In this document: positions 51,879-60,662 of the stretch, piece by piece
Position numbering within the stretch: the stretch's first letter is position 1
Layout: every line of letters begins with the position of its first letter
Assembly: GCF_007829875.1 (NCBI RefSeq)
Contig: NZ_VIWV01000001.1
Location: forward strand, 4,496,501-4,560,500
Length of the DNA stretch: 64,000 bases
Source of the DNA: Streptomyces capillispiralis
Lineage (GTDB): Bacteria > Actinomycetota > Actinomycetes > Streptomycetales > Streptomycetaceae
Direction: 5' to 3'
Position numbers and translations under genes: made by a program
Notes under the pieces: model-generated
The model's database searches: none
Told to the model about the DNA's origin: nothing
What the model saw: only the letters and a program-made list of their open reading frames with translations

Positions 51879-52517
51879 TCAGGGACCCGGTGTTCCCGGG
51901 GGCCGGCCGAACCGCCGCACCCCGGAGGGCGTCACCACCGCGTGCACCGGCCGGTCGTGCGGCTCCTCGGGGACGCGTTCGACGACCTCGGGGGCGTACA
52001 GGAGCACCACCAGTGCCGGGTGGGCGCCCGCGCGCTCCAGCCGGGCGAGGACCCGGTCGTACGAGCCCCCGCCGCGCCCCAGCCGCATCCCGCGCGCGTC
52101 GACGGCCAGCCCGGGCAGCAGCACGACGTCCGCCTCCGTCACGGCCTCCGGGCCGAGGCGCTCCCCGGCGGGCTCGAAGAGGGCCATGCGCCCGCCGTGG
52201 CGCACCCGCGCGAGGGAGTCCGGCCCGGTGTAATCGCCCCAGTCCAGGTCGTTGTCGGGCAGCAGCGCGGGCAGCAGCACCCGTACGCCCCGCGCGCGCA
52301 ACGTGTCCAGCAGCGCGAGCGTGCCGGGCTCACTCCCCACGGAGACGTACGCCGCCACCGTGCGCGCGGTGGCCAGTTCGGGCAGCGCGAGTGCCTGCCG
52401 GGCCAGCGCGGCCGCGAACTCCCGTACGTCATCCGCCGTCAACCCGTTCCTCACCGTGAGGATGTCCCGTCGCAACGCGCGCTTGTCAGGCTGACCCGGG
52501 CGATCATTGTGTCTCAA
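51879..52517 (-). CDS. 5-formyltetrahydrofolate cyclo-ligase
   Basis: The 212-residue protein has DKRALRRDILTVRNGL (substrate-binding Arg), VAAYVSVGSEPGTLALLD, DVVLLPGLAVDARGMRLGRGGGSYDRVLAR (the GRGGGYYD-type ATP motif) and ALVVLLYAPEVVERVPEEPHDRPVHAVVT. It converts 5-formyl-THF to 5,10-methenyl-THF with ATP. The start is TTG 52517 with AGGGA upstream. It is divergent from galU, as in mycobacteria. Confidence 0.93.
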   Translation of the reverse strand: MRHNDRPGQPDKRALRRDILTVRNGLTADDVREFAAALARQALALPELATARTVAAYVSVGSEPGTLALLDTLRARGVRVLLPALLPDNDLDWGDYTGPDSLARVRHGGRMALFEPAGERLGPEAVTEADVVLLPGLAVDARGMRLGRGGGSYDRVLARLERAGAHPALVVLLYAPEVVERVPEEPHDRPVHAVVTPSGVRRFGRPPGTPGP

Positions 52518-52609
52518 AGCTGTCCCTGTACCGTTCCGAATTGCTCATATCAGCAGTAAATAATCGGAGCCACAGATTCCTCACAATGGCACCCGATATG
52601 GTGTCGGGC

Positions 52610-53521
52610 ATGTCTCAGTCGCACCCTCGGATCAGCAAGGCTGTCATCCCCGCAGCAGGTCTGGGCACCCGGTTCCTGCCCGCCACGAAGGCCACTCCCA
52701 AGGAAATGCTGCCGGTCGTCGACAAGCCGGCGATCCAGTACGTGGTCGAGGAGGCCGTCGCCGCCGGCCTCGACGACGTCCTCATGGTGACGGGCCGCAA
52801 CAAGCGCCCCCTGGAGGACCACTTCGACCGCAACTACGAGCTGGAGTCGGCCCTCGGCAAGAAGGGCGACGCCGAGCGGCTCGCCAAGGTCCAGGAGTCC
52901 AGCGACCTCGCCACCATGCACTACGTCCGCCAGGGCGACCCCAAGGGCCTCGGCCACGCCGTGCTGTGCGCCGCCCCGCACGTCGGCAACGAGCCCTTCG
53001 CCGTCCTCCTCGGCGACGACCTGATCGACCCGCGCGACCCCCTGCTCCAGCGCATGATCGAGGTCCAGCAGGAGCACGGCGGCAGCGTCATCGCGCTCAT
53101 GGAGGTGGCCCCCGAGCAGATCCACCTCTACGGCTCCGCCGCCGTCGAGGCCACCGACGACACCGACGTCGTCAAGGTCGGCGGCCTGGTCGAGAAGCCC
53201 ACCGCCGAGGAGGCGCCCTCGCACTACGCGGTCATCGGCCGCTATGTCCTCGACCCCGCCGTCTTCGACATACTGCGCAAGACCGAGCCCGGTCGCGGCG
53301 GCGAGATCCAGCTCACCGACGCCCTCCAGCAGCTCGCGGCGGACGAGAAGGTCGGCGGCCCGGTGCACGGCGTCGTCTTCCAGGGCCGGCGCTATGACAC
53401 CGGCGACCGCGGGGACTACCTGCGTGCCATTGTCCGACTCGCGTGCGAACGTGAGGACCTGGGCCCGGACTTCCGGACCTGGCTCCGCCGTTACGTCACC
53501 GAGGAGATGCAGCAACGTTGA
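52610..53521 (+). CDS. galU: UTP-glucose-1-phosphate uridylyltransferase
   Basis: The 303-residue GalU has KAVIPAAGLGTRFLPATKATPKEMLPVVDKPAIQYVVEEA (UTP loop), VLMVTGRNKRPLEDHFDRNYELE, AVLLGDDLIDPRDPLLQRM and FQGRRYDTGDRGDYLRAIVRLA. It makes UDP-glucose for cell-wall and trehalose synthesis. ATG 52610 gives the conserved N-terminus; the frame extends 23 codons upstream without conservation. Its stop overlaps the moeA TTG start. Confidence 0.96.
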   Translation: MSQSHPRISKAVIPAAGLGTRFLPATKATPKEMLPVVDKPAIQYVVEEAVAAGLDDVLMVTGRNKRPLEDHFDRNYELESALGKKGDAERLAKVQESSDLATMHYVRQGDPKGLGHAVLCAAPHVGNEPFAVLLGDDLIDPRDPLLQRMIEVQQEHGGSVIALMEVAPEQIHLYGSAAVEATDDTDVVKVGGLVEKPTAEEAPSHYAVIGRYVLDPAVFDILRKTEPGRGGEIQLTDALQQLAADEKVGGPVHGVVFQGRRYDTGDRGDYLRAIVRLACEREDLGPDFRTWLRRYVTEEMQQR

Positions 53522-54840
53522 GCACCGCCGCGCCCCGCACCGCAGGCCCGGACCACCTCTGGTCGGTGGACGAGCACCTGGCCGACATCCTGGCCACCGT
53601 CCGCCCGCTCGAGCCCATCGAGCTGAACCTCCTCGACGCCCAGGGCTGCGTCCTGGTCGAGGACGTGACGGTGCCGGTGTCCCTGCCCCCGTTCGACAAC
53701 AGCTCCATGGACGGGTACGCGGTACGGGTCGCGGACGTCGCGGGCGCGAGCGAGCAGTACCCGGCGGTCCTGGAGGTGGTCGGGGACGTCGCGGCCGGCC
53801 AGGCCGACCTCCTCCACGTCGGCCCCGGGCAGGCCGCCCGCATCATGACCGGCGCTCCGCTCCCGCCCGGCGCCGAGACGGTCGTCCCCGTCGAGTGGAC
53901 CGACGGCGGGCTCGGCGAGGGCCCGGTCACCGGGATGCGCGCCCGCAGCCTCGCCCCCGAGGCCGCCACCGGGCAGGTCCACGTCCACCGCCCGGCCGGG
54001 GCACGCGCGCACGTGCGCGCCCAGGGCAGCGACGTCAGGGCCGGGGACCGCGCCCTGACGGCCGGCACCGTCCTCGGTCCGCCGCAGATCAGCCTCCTGG
54101 CCGCGATCGGACGCGGCCGGGTGCGCGTACACCCGCGCCCGCGCGTGGTGGTGCTCTCCACCGGCAGCGAACTCGTCCAGCCCGACGAGGAACTGCGCGC
54201 GGGTCAGATCTACGACTCCAACAGCTTCGCCCTCACCGCCGCCGCGCGGGACGCCGGCGCCATCGCCTACCGCGTGGGCGCCGTCGCCGACGACGCCGCG
54301 ACCCTGCGCGACACCATCGAGGACCAGTTGGTCCGCGCCGACCTGATGGTCACCACCGGCGGCGTGAGTGTCGGGGCGTACGACGTCGTCAAGGAGGCGC
54401 TGTCGCACGCCGCCGACGAGGACGAGCCCGGCAGCGGTGTCGAGTTCCGCAAGCTCGCCATGCAGCCGGGCAAGCCCCAGGGCTTCGGCTCCATCGGCCC
54501 CGACCACACCCCGCTGCTCGCCCTGCCCGGCAACCCGGTCTCCTCCTACGTCTCCTTCGAGCTGTTCGTCCGTCCCGCCATCCGCACCCTGATGGGCCTG
54601 ACCGACGTGCACCGGCCGAGGGTCCGCGCGGAGCTCACCGCGGAGCGGGCACTGACCTCGCCGAAGGGCCGCCGCCAGTTCCTGCGCGGCCGGTACGCCG
54701 ACGGCACGGTAACCCCCGTGGGCGGCGCCGGATCCCACCTCGTGGCGGCGCTGGCCCGGGCGAACGCGCTGATCGTCGTCCCCGAGGACACCGAGTCCGT
54801 CGCCCCGGGCGCCGAGGTCGAGGTGGTCCTGCTCGGCTGA
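53518..54840 (+). CDS. moeA: Molybdopterin molybdenumtransferase / gephyrin-like Glp
   Basis: The 440-residue protein has the MoeA domains: VDEHLADILATVRPLEPIELNLLDAQG, PPFDNSSMDGYAVR, RIMTGAPLPPGAETVVPVE, VVLSTGSELVQPDEEL, IYDSNSFALTA, VTTGGVSVGAYDVVKEAL and MQPGKPQGFGS...LALPGNPVSSYVSFELFVRP. MoeA inserts molybdenum into molybdopterin. In corynebacteria the homologue Glp binds FtsZ and its receptor GlpR. Since the SepX/GlpR gene is three genes away, this copy may have a division role as well as, or instead of, Moco synthesis. TTG 53518 overlaps the galU stop. Confidence 0.93.
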   Translation: MSTAAPRTAGPDHLWSVDEHLADILATVRPLEPIELNLLDAQGCVLVEDVTVPVSLPPFDNSSMDGYAVRVADVAGASEQYPAVLEVVGDVAAGQADLLHVGPGQAARIMTGAPLPPGAETVVPVEWTDGGLGEGPVTGMRARSLAPEAATGQVHVHRPAGARAHVRAQGSDVRAGDRALTAGTVLGPPQISLLAAIGRGRVRVHPRPRVVVLSTGSELVQPDEELRAGQIYDSNSFALTAAARDAGAIAYRVGAVADDAATLRDTIEDQLVRADLMVTTGGVSVGAYDVVKEALSHAADEDEPGSGVEFRKLAMQPGKPQGFGSIGPDHTPLLALPGNPVSSYVSFELFVRPAIRTLMGLTDVHRPRVRAELTAERALTSPKGRRQFLRGRYADGTVTPVGGAGSHLVAALARANALIVVPEDTESVAPGAEVEVVLLG

Positions 54841-54926
54841 GGGCGACCGGTTGGCGGTACCGTGTCGCGCACAGCAGGCCCGTGCGCCGCACCGCGACGG
54901 GCCAGGACCGGGAGCGTCACACGATC

Positions 54927-55439
54927 ATGACCGTGCCATCCCGGGGGGAGACCCCCGGTTCCGCCGAGCAGCGCCGGCTGACCCACATCGACGAGGCGGG
55001 CGCCGCCCGTATGGTCGACGTCTCCGGCAAGGACGTCACCGCGCGCACCGCGCGGGCCACCGGCCGCGTCCTCGTCTCGCCCCGCGTGATCGAGCTGCTG
55101 CGCGGGGAGGGCGTCCCCAAGGGCGATGCCCTCGCCACCGCACGCATCGCGGGGATCATGGGGGCCAAACGCACCCCCGACCTGATTCCGCTGTGCCACC
55201 CCCTGGCGGTGTCCGGTGTGAAACTGGACCTGTCGGTCGCGGACGACGCCGTGGAGATCACGGCCACCGTGAGGACGACGGACCGCACGGGCGTCGAGAT
55301 GGAGGCCCTCACCGCGGTCTCCGTCGCCGCGCTCACCGTGATCGACATGGTCAAGGCGGTCGACAAGGAGGCGGTCATCACGGACGTGCGGGTCGAGGAG
55401 AAGACGGGCGGCAAGTCGGGCGACTGGAGCCGGGCATGA
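54927..55439 (+). CDS. moaC: Cyclic pyranopterin monophosphate synthase
   Basis: The 170-residue MoaC has LTHIDEAGAARMVDVSGKDVTARTARATG, ATARIAGIMGAKRTPDLIPLCHPLAVSGVKLDLSV and TGVEMEALTAVSVAALTVIDMVKAVDKEAVITDVRVEEKTGGKSGDW with the active-site Asp and Lys. It forms cyclic pyranopterin monophosphate in molybdopterin synthesis together with MoaA (not in the window). It overlaps moaB by ATGA. Confidence 0.96.
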   Translation: MTVPSRGETPGSAEQRRLTHIDEAGAARMVDVSGKDVTARTARATGRVLVSPRVIELLRGEGVPKGDALATARIAGIMGAKRTPDLIPLCHPLAVSGVKLDLSVADDAVEITATVRTTDRTGVEMEALTAVSVAALTVIDMVKAVDKEAVITDVRVEEKTGGKSGDWSRA

Positions 55440-55969
55440 CGGCCGACGCACCGGCCGGTGCCGCGCCGTACCGCGCGCTGGTGGTCACCGCCTCCAACCG
55501 GGCCGCCGCCGGGGTCTACGAGGACAAGGGCGGCCCGCTGATCGCGGAGGGCCTGCGGCGCTTCGGGTTCGCGGTCGACGGCCCCCAGGTGGTCCCCGAC
55601 GGCGACCCCGTGGAGGCCGCCCTGCGCGCGGGCGCCGACGCCGCCTACGACGTCATCGTCACCACCGGCGGTACCGGCATCTCACCCACCGACCGCACCC
55701 CCGAGGCGACCCGCCGGGTCATCGACCACGAGGTCCCCGGCATCGCGGAGGCCATCCGCGCGTACGGCCGGGACAAGGTGCCCACCGCCGCACTCTCCCG
55801 GGGCCTTGCCGGGGTCGCGGGCCGGACCCTGATCGTCAACCTGCCCGGGTCCGGCGGCGGGGTGAAGGACGGTCTCGCCGTCCTGGAGCCACTGCTCAGG
55901 CACGCCGTGGACCAGCTGCGCGGCGGGGACCACCCGAGACCGGACGCCACGGGCGGGGGTGCGAGCTGA
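55436..55969 (+). CDS. moaB: MoaB/Mog-type molybdopterin adenylyltransferase
   Basis: The 177-residue protein has ALVVTASNRAAAGVYEDKGGPLIAEGLRRFGF, YDVIVTTGGTGISPTDRTPEAT and RTLIVNLPGSGGGVKDGLAVL, the adenylylation fold. It activates molybdopterin by AMP transfer before metal insertion by MoeA. Actinomycete MoaB2 proteins do this job. It is in frame overlap with moaC upstream and the GNAT gene downstream. Confidence 0.93.
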   Translation: MTADAPAGAAPYRALVVTASNRAAAGVYEDKGGPLIAEGLRRFGFAVDGPQVVPDGDPVEAALRAGADAAYDVIVTTGGTGISPTDRTPEATRRVIDHEVPGIAEAIRAYGRDKVPTAALSRGLAGVAGRTLIVNLPGSGGGVKDGLAVLEPLLRHAVDQLRGGDHPRPDATGGGAS

Positions 55970-56634
55970 ACAGCCCACACTGGCCGGTCGAGCTGGTGGA
56001 CGGCGACATCGTCCTCCGGCCGATAAAGCTGCGCGACCAGAAGGCCTGGCGCGAGGTCAACCGGCGCAACCGGGACTGGCTGCGGCCCTGGGAAGCGACC
56101 ATTCCGCCGCCCACCCCCAGCGGCCCGATCACCCACCGGCCGACCTACCGTCAGATGGTGAGCCACCTCCGGGCCGAGGCGAACGCGGGCCGGATGCTGC
56201 CGTTCGTCATCGAGTACCAGGGGCGTCTGGTCGGCCAGTTGACGGTCGCCGGGATCACCTGGGGCTCCATGTGCTCCGGGCACGTCGGCTACTGGGTGGA
56301 CGAGGCGGTGGCCGGCCGCGGGGTGGTGCCGACGGCCGTGGCGATGGTCGTGGACCACTGTTTCCGCGCCGTCGGACTGCACCGCGTCGAGATCTGCATT
56401 CGCCCGGAGAACGCGCCGAGCCGCAGGGTCGTGGAGAAACTGGGATTCCGCGCGGAGGGACTGCGTCCGCGATATCTCCACATCGACGGCGCCTGGCGCG
56501 ACCACCTCGTCTTCGCGCTCACGGCGGAAGAAGTGCCCGACGGTTTGCTCGCCCGGTGGCACCGGGCACGCTCCCAGGAGCGGTCCGGCCACGAGCGGCA
56601 CGACCGGGGAATCCCGCATGGACCGGGAAATTGA
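55966..56634 (+). CDS. GNAT acetyltransferase, RimJ/RimL type
   Basis: The product is about 222 residues: LVDGDIVLRPIKLRDQKAWREVNRRNRDWLRPWEATIPP, GQLTVAGITWGSMCSGHVGYWVDEAVAGRGVVPTAVAMVVDHCFR, and HRVEICIRPENAPSRRVVEKLGFRAEGLRPRYLHIDGAWRDHLVFAL. This is typical of ribosomal-protein N-acetyltransferases of the RimJ type. The conserved start (NSPHWPVELVDGD) requires a CTG at 55966 overlapping the moaB stop; GTG 55996 is the nearest standard start. In mycobacteria the same gene follows galU-moeA1. Confidence 0.85.
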   Translation: MNSPHWPVELVDGDIVLRPIKLRDQKAWREVNRRNRDWLRPWEATIPPPTPSGPITHRPTYRQMVSHLRAEANAGRMLPFVIEYQGRLVGQLTVAGITWGSMCSGHVGYWVDEAVAGRGVVPTAVAMVVDHCFRAVGLHRVEICIRPENAPSRRVVEKLGFRAEGLRPRYLHIDGAWRDHLVFALTAEEVPDGLLARWHRARSQERSGHERHDRGIPHGPGN

Positions 56635-56806
56635 ATAAATGTTCGAATTCAAGCGCGAAATGACCGCCTTCGGGCTCGGAATTCCCGGTTCGAGTGGCCG
56701 CCTGATCGCGGTCGTCACAAAAAATGTTCGAAATATCAGCCAGATCGTGCGACACACCGGCTCAATTGGCGGATGGCCCGCGCCAAACCCCTCTACCGTG
56801 TGAGGC

Positions 56807-58003
56807 GTGAGCAGCAGCGGCCTCATCTACGCAGTCATTGTCGGGGCCTGGGCCGCCTACTTGGTGCCGATGTGGCTCCGTAGGCAGGACGAGCTGAACG
56901 AGGCCCGTCCGACGGAACGCTTCAGCACCGCCATCCGTCTGTTGTCCGGACGGGCGGGCATGGAGCGCCGGTACGCCAAGGACCTGCGGGCGCGCTCCGC
57001 CGACGAGGGGGAGCAGGGCGTCCACGACCCGGATGCGATCACCGACTCGGTGGACGTCCGGGCCTTCGCCGTGTCCCGGACCCGTCCGCAGACCCAGGCA
57101 CCCGTACCGCCCGCGCAGCGGCCGGAGCCGGCGCCCGCCCGGGCCGGCCGTCCCCCGCGCGACCACGCGGAGCGGCGGGCCCCGGAGCGCGGCCCCGTGC
57201 CGCGCCGGGTCCCGGCGGCCCGCCGTGGACCGGAGTCCGCGGCGGCGCAGGCCGCGGCGGCGCGCGCCCGGCGCTCGAAGGTGCTGGCGCGCCGTCGGCG
57301 CACCACGACGATGCTCTTCGTCGCCTTCACCCTCGGCGCGGTCGTCGCGGCGGTCGGCGGGCTCGCGTTCCTGTGGGCGCCCGGTGTGCCCGCCGTGCTG
57401 CTGAGCGCGTACATCGCGTATCTGCGCTCCCAGGAGCGCCGCCGTTTCGCGTACCAGATGGACCGCCGTCAGGCCGAGGTCGCGGCGCAGCGGCTGCGGG
57501 AGCGCGAGCGCCAGCCGCGCCGCCGCGCGGCCGTCGACGACGCCGACCCCGACGAACCGGAGGGACCGGAAGCGGGGGCCGACACCGACCCCGGCCTCCT
57601 GGCGCTCGCCGCCGACCGGCGCGCGCTCGTCGAGCAGACCGACCACGCCGAGTGGGTCGACCAGCAGCGTGAGCGTCAGCGGCGGCCCGGCCAGGGCGGC
57701 GACAGCTGGGACCCGGTCCCGGTGCCCCTGCCCACGTACGTGACCGCCCCGGTCGCCCCGCGCGCCACCAGCGGCGTGGACCTCGGCGCGCCGGACACCT
57801 GGAGCTCGGCCCGCTCCAGCGCCGTACCGGCGGAGGAGGCACCGGCGCCCGCGGAGGAGGCGGACCCGGACCCGGCGCCCGACGCCGACGACCGCAGCGA
57901 CGCCCGCAGGGCCGCCTCGGCCCGCCGCTCCCGCGAGCGCGGACGCACACCGCTCTTCGACCAGTACGAGGACGGGGACCGTCCCAAGGCCGCCAACGAG
58001 TAG
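56807..58003 (+). CDS. sepX: Divisome membrane protein SepX/GlpR
   Basis: The 398-residue protein has TM1 at the N-terminus (SSSGLIYAVIVGAWAAYLVPMWLRRQDELNEARPTERFSTAIRLLSGR), a long basic/Pro-rich linker, and two TMs at about 167-205 (TTTMLFVAFTLGAVVAAVGGLAFLW, then PGVPAVLLSAYIAYLRSQERRRFAYQMDRRQAEVAAQRL). The disordered acidic C-terminus ends TPLFDQYEDGDRPKAANE. This is the Streptomyces SepX layout, needed for cross-wall formation; the corynebacterial GlpR is its homologue. GTG 56807. The neighbours galU-moeA-rimJ are the conserved context. Confidence 0.9.
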   Translation: MSSSGLIYAVIVGAWAAYLVPMWLRRQDELNEARPTERFSTAIRLLSGRAGMERRYAKDLRARSADEGEQGVHDPDAITDSVDVRAFAVSRTRPQTQAPVPPAQRPEPAPARAGRPPRDHAERRAPERGPVPRRVPAARRGPESAAAQAAAARARRSKVLARRRRTTTMLFVAFTLGAVVAAVGGLAFLWAPGVPAVLLSAYIAYLRSQERRRFAYQMDRRQAEVAAQRLRERERQPRRRAAVDDADPDEPEGPEAGADTDPGLLALAADRRALVEQTDHAEWVDQQRERQRRPGQGGDSWDPVPVPLPTYVTAPVAPRATSGVDLGAPDTWSSARSSAVPAEEAPAPAEEADPDPAPDADDRSDARRAASARRSRERGRTPLFDQYEDGDRPKAANE

Positions 58004-58072
58004 CAGGCGGCCGGTGGTGCCAACGGATTTCCGAGCACCCCGATGGGGATGCTAAAGTTTCACTCGTTGCAA

Positions 58073-58146
58073 GGGCCTGTGGCGCAGTCCGGTAGCGCAC
58101 CTCGTTCGCATCGAGGGGGCCAGGGGTTCAAATCCCCTCAGGTCCA
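58073..58146 (+). tRNA. tRNA-Ala (anticodon CGC)
   Basis: The acceptor GGGCCTG pairs with CAGGTCC. The anticodon arm CCTCG-TTCGCAT-CGAGG carries CGC. The T-arm is AGGGGTTCAAATCCCCT. CCA is not fully encoded. It decodes GCG. A perfect hairpin follows, and the decayed island starts after it. Confidence 0.93.
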
Positions 58147-58156
58147 CCGCAGCTGA

Positions 58157-58182
58157 GCCCCCGCCGAGAAATCGGCGGGGGC
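58157..58182 (+). terminator. Terminator of tRNA-Ala
   Basis: GCCCCCGCCGA (58157-58167), GAAA loop, TCGGCGGGGGC (58172-58182): a perfect 11-base stem followed by TTCTT. Confidence 0.9.
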
Positions 58183-58312
58183 TTCTTCGTGTTGCCTCAC
58201 GATCTGACACTCAGCGAAGGCCACTCCGGGCGCTCGTGCAGCAGCCGGCCCGCAGTGTAAGACGCAAGGCCCGCACGATCGAGGTCGGTAATGATCATGC
58301 AAGAGATCTAGG

Positions 58313-59446
58313 GTGGCGTCAGCCGCGCGGCCGTCGGTTCCGAAGCCCGCTCCGCCTGTGGGCCGCGAGCGCTGGTTCCAGCCGCGGCGTTCCGGTCATG
58401 CGTGGGAGCAGGAAGGACTGGACCACATTCGGCAGCGCATGCCGAAGGCCGAGTCCTACCGGGCGTGGGCGACGTTCCAGTTCACCGGCCCCTCGGGGCG
58501 GGTCAATGAATGCGACCTACTCATCGCCGTGCCCGGTGGCGTGTACCTGCTGGAGCCGAAGGGCCACCCCGGCAGGGTGGTGAACCATGGGGACACCTGG
58601 CAGTTTCACCATGACCGGGTGCGCACCCTGAAGAATCCTCTGCACCTCACCGACCTCAAGGCCAAGGAGCTGAAGGAGCAGCCGGCGCGGGCGGCGCGCG
58701 GCATGAAGGAAGACCCCAGAAGGGTGCCCTTCATCAAGCTGGCGGTCTTCCTGCACGCCCCCGGCCTGGTGAGCGATCTCGACGAGTTCCAGCAGACCGG
58801 GGTGTACGGACGGGACGGCGGCGGGATGGGACTTCCCGGCATCTGGGACGAACTGCTCGGACTGCCGCCGGAGCGGGAGAGCTGGCGGATCACCCCGCAG
58901 ACCAGCGCGCTGCTCGAAGAGCTGATGAAGCGCGGAGCGCATGGGCGTGGTGCGGCTCTCGTTGGACGACCTGTTTTTCGCGGCTCTGCGGGAACTGGCC
59001 GGGGAACAGGGGGTCGAGTGGGCTGCACTGCTGCGCGCGTTCGCCGCGTTCGCCGCCTCGGGCACGCTCGGCGCGGGCCTCGCCTCCTATGAGCGGGCCG
59101 CCTGCGAGCGGGTCCTCGTGCGTGCGGTGGCGCCGGCGGAGCAGTCGGGTCCGCGTACCGTGCTCTTCGTCCACGAGGCCGCGCTCACCGCTCGCTACTG
59201 GTCGGCGGGCGGGCGCGAGCTGCTGGTGGCGTTGCAGGAGGCCGCTCGCCATGCGGGCGGCGCCCCGCACGGCCTGTGGCTGCTGGTTCGCATGGAGGAT
59301 CCGGAGGCTTCGCCGGCCCTGGACGGCCGCACGGTGGACATCGTGGACCGGGCGAGCGAGTGGAGCCGCTCACGGGGCTGTTTCTGAAGGACCTCAAGGC
59401 CGAGAGCGCGGGTGCGGAGCGGGAGCAGCCGACGCGGCGGGCGTGA
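58313..59446 (+). pseudogene. Remnant of a PglW-type NERD-domain defence kinase
   Basis: From GTG 58313 the frame shows a NERD nuclease-like domain: WFQPRRSGHAWEQEGLDHIRQRMP, ATFQFTGPSGRVNECDLLIAVPGGVYLLEPKGHPGRVVNHGDTW, FIKLAVFLHAPGLVSDLDEF, PQTSALLEELMKR. This resembles the N-terminus of the large PglW/BREX and MADS protein kinases as I remember them. At about 58935 the frame jumps to LDDLFFAALRELAGEQGVEW and PHGLWLLVRMEDPEASPALDGRTVDIV, which looks like the far C-terminus of a similar large protein. After a further one-base slip near 59363 it reads LTGLFLKDLKAES and stops at 59446. About 1,000 or more residues, including the kinase domain, would be missing. Linking the two parts is inference. 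Confidence 0.7.
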
Positions 59447-59576
59447 GGACCGCCCTCGGCCGCCGACCCGCCCCCGGCCGTTCCCGAGCGGTGCGGTCAC
59501 CGCTCGGGAGCGAAGACCAGGGGGCGGCCGGTTGAGCACCGGTGTCCCGGATGAGCCGAGACTCGCGGGGACATCC

Positions 59577-59921
59577 TCAGGGAAGGCGGTGGCCCATCTT
59601 CGCCGACTGCCGGTTGTGGCCCTTCGTGTCCCACCACTCCTCCAGCAGCGCATGCACCAGGTGCACGAGCTGCCGGAGCCGTTCGGGGTCCGGGGCGGGC
59701 GAGGCGAGGACATCCGCGAAGGAACTGTCCTCCCAGGGCAGCGTGACCGCCCAGCGTTCGTCCTCCCGACCGGGGCGTTCCACCGTGAGCCGGTATGCCA
59801 GCACGGCGGCGCCGCCCGGACGGGGCTCCACCGACAGGTCGGCGACGGCGAACCTCGTGCTGCCGTCACCGGTCGTGTACGAACGGGCGAGCGCCTGCTC
59901 GGCAGGTGTCCGCTCCGCCAT
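59577..59921 (-). CDS. Hypothetical protein
   Basis: The 114-residue soluble protein (AERTPAEQALARSYTTGDGS, then VSADL-like RFAVADLSVEPRPGGAAVLAY, WAVTLPWEDSSFADVLASPAPD, LVHALLEEWWDTKGHNRQS) is not recognised. GGAAGGAAGGGA precedes the ATG. Codon bias is strong, so it is a live gene sitting among remnants. It lies just downstream of the secreted-protein gene at 59957 on the same strand, 35 bases apart, and the two are probably an operon. Confidence 0.65.
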   Translation of the reverse strand: MAERTPAEQALARSYTTGDGSTRFAVADLSVEPRPGGAAVLAYRLTVERPGREDERWAVTLPWEDSSFADVLASPAPDPERLRQLVHLVHALLEEWWDTKGHNRQSAKMGHRLP

Positions 59922-59956
59922 GGGCGATCCCTTCCTTCCCTGAGGCGTGTACGGCG

Positions 59957-60427
59957 TCAGCACTTGGCGACGGCCGCCGCGCGGGTCTGGTCCACCTTGT
60001 ACGCAGTCAACAGATCGTCGCCTCCGGCCGGTGTACCGATGATCGTCCGGAACTTCTCGATCTTCGGGCAGGAATTCGTGTAGGTGGAGAATCCACCGCG
60101 GCCGTTGGGCTCCCCGGACCAGATCGCCGCGCTGATCTTCTTGTCCATGCTCGTGTTCCAGCCGTGGCGGGCCTTGATGTGCTTCCATCCCCACGTCTTG
60201 GTGCCGCAGCGCAGCGTGTAGAACTTGGGGCCACGGTAGTACTTGCGGACGACGTGGTTCTTGCCGTGGTTCTTGCAGGTGGCGGCGATGCTGTCGGCGG
60301 CGATCCCGACGGCTTTGCCGCCGGGGTCGGAGGCGGCGGACGCGGAGCCGGCCGGTATCAGCAGGACCGATGCGGTAACCCCGGCGGTCAGCGCCGTGTG
60401 GAGCACACAGGAAGCGGTGCGACGCAT
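59957..60427 (-). CDS. Secreted protein with HIxxRH motif, toxin-like end
   Basis: The 156-residue protein has a clear signal peptide (RRTASCVLHTALTAGVTASVLLIP, cleavage near GSASA|ASD). The mature part is basic, with four Cys and the segment KFYTLRCGTKTWGWKHIKARHGW. The HI-x-x-RH pattern after a Cys-Gly resembles the conserved histidine motif of some secreted RNase-type toxin domains, but I cannot assign a family. GAGGGGG precedes the ATG. Together with the small cytoplasmic protein downstream (59577-59921), the pair has the layout of an exported effector followed by a possible immunity protein. That is inference only. Confidence 0.6.
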   Translation of the reverse strand: MRRTASCVLHTALTAGVTASVLLIPAGSASAASDPGGKAVGIAADSIAATCKNHGKNHVVRKYYRGPKFYTLRCGTKTWGWKHIKARHGWNTSMDKKISAAIWSGEPNGRGGFSTYTNSCPKIEKFRTIIGTPAGGDDLLTAYKVDQTRAAAVAKC

Positions 60428-60662
60428 GCTTTCCCCCTCGTTGAGAGCCTCCGTGGTCAGCGGAGGCGCGGTGTCGCGGCCTTGTTCCAGACCGCGTTCA
60501 TCCCAACACCCTGCGTTATGGACCGGCAAGGTATTTTCGGGCGGACTGGATCTTGGCGACTCCCCAAGGCGTGGTGGTGCCTGGTCGGCGGCACAGCAAC
60601 TCCCCTTAGGATGCCGATGATTCAAGGCCGGGCTGGGGGAGCTGCGGCTAAAGATCCGTTGT

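Noticed and set aside
58941..59387. Independent 148-residue gene after the NERD fragment
   Set aside because: It begins without a ribosome site directly at the frame break, and coherent sequence continues in another frame past its stop. It reads better as part of the remnant.
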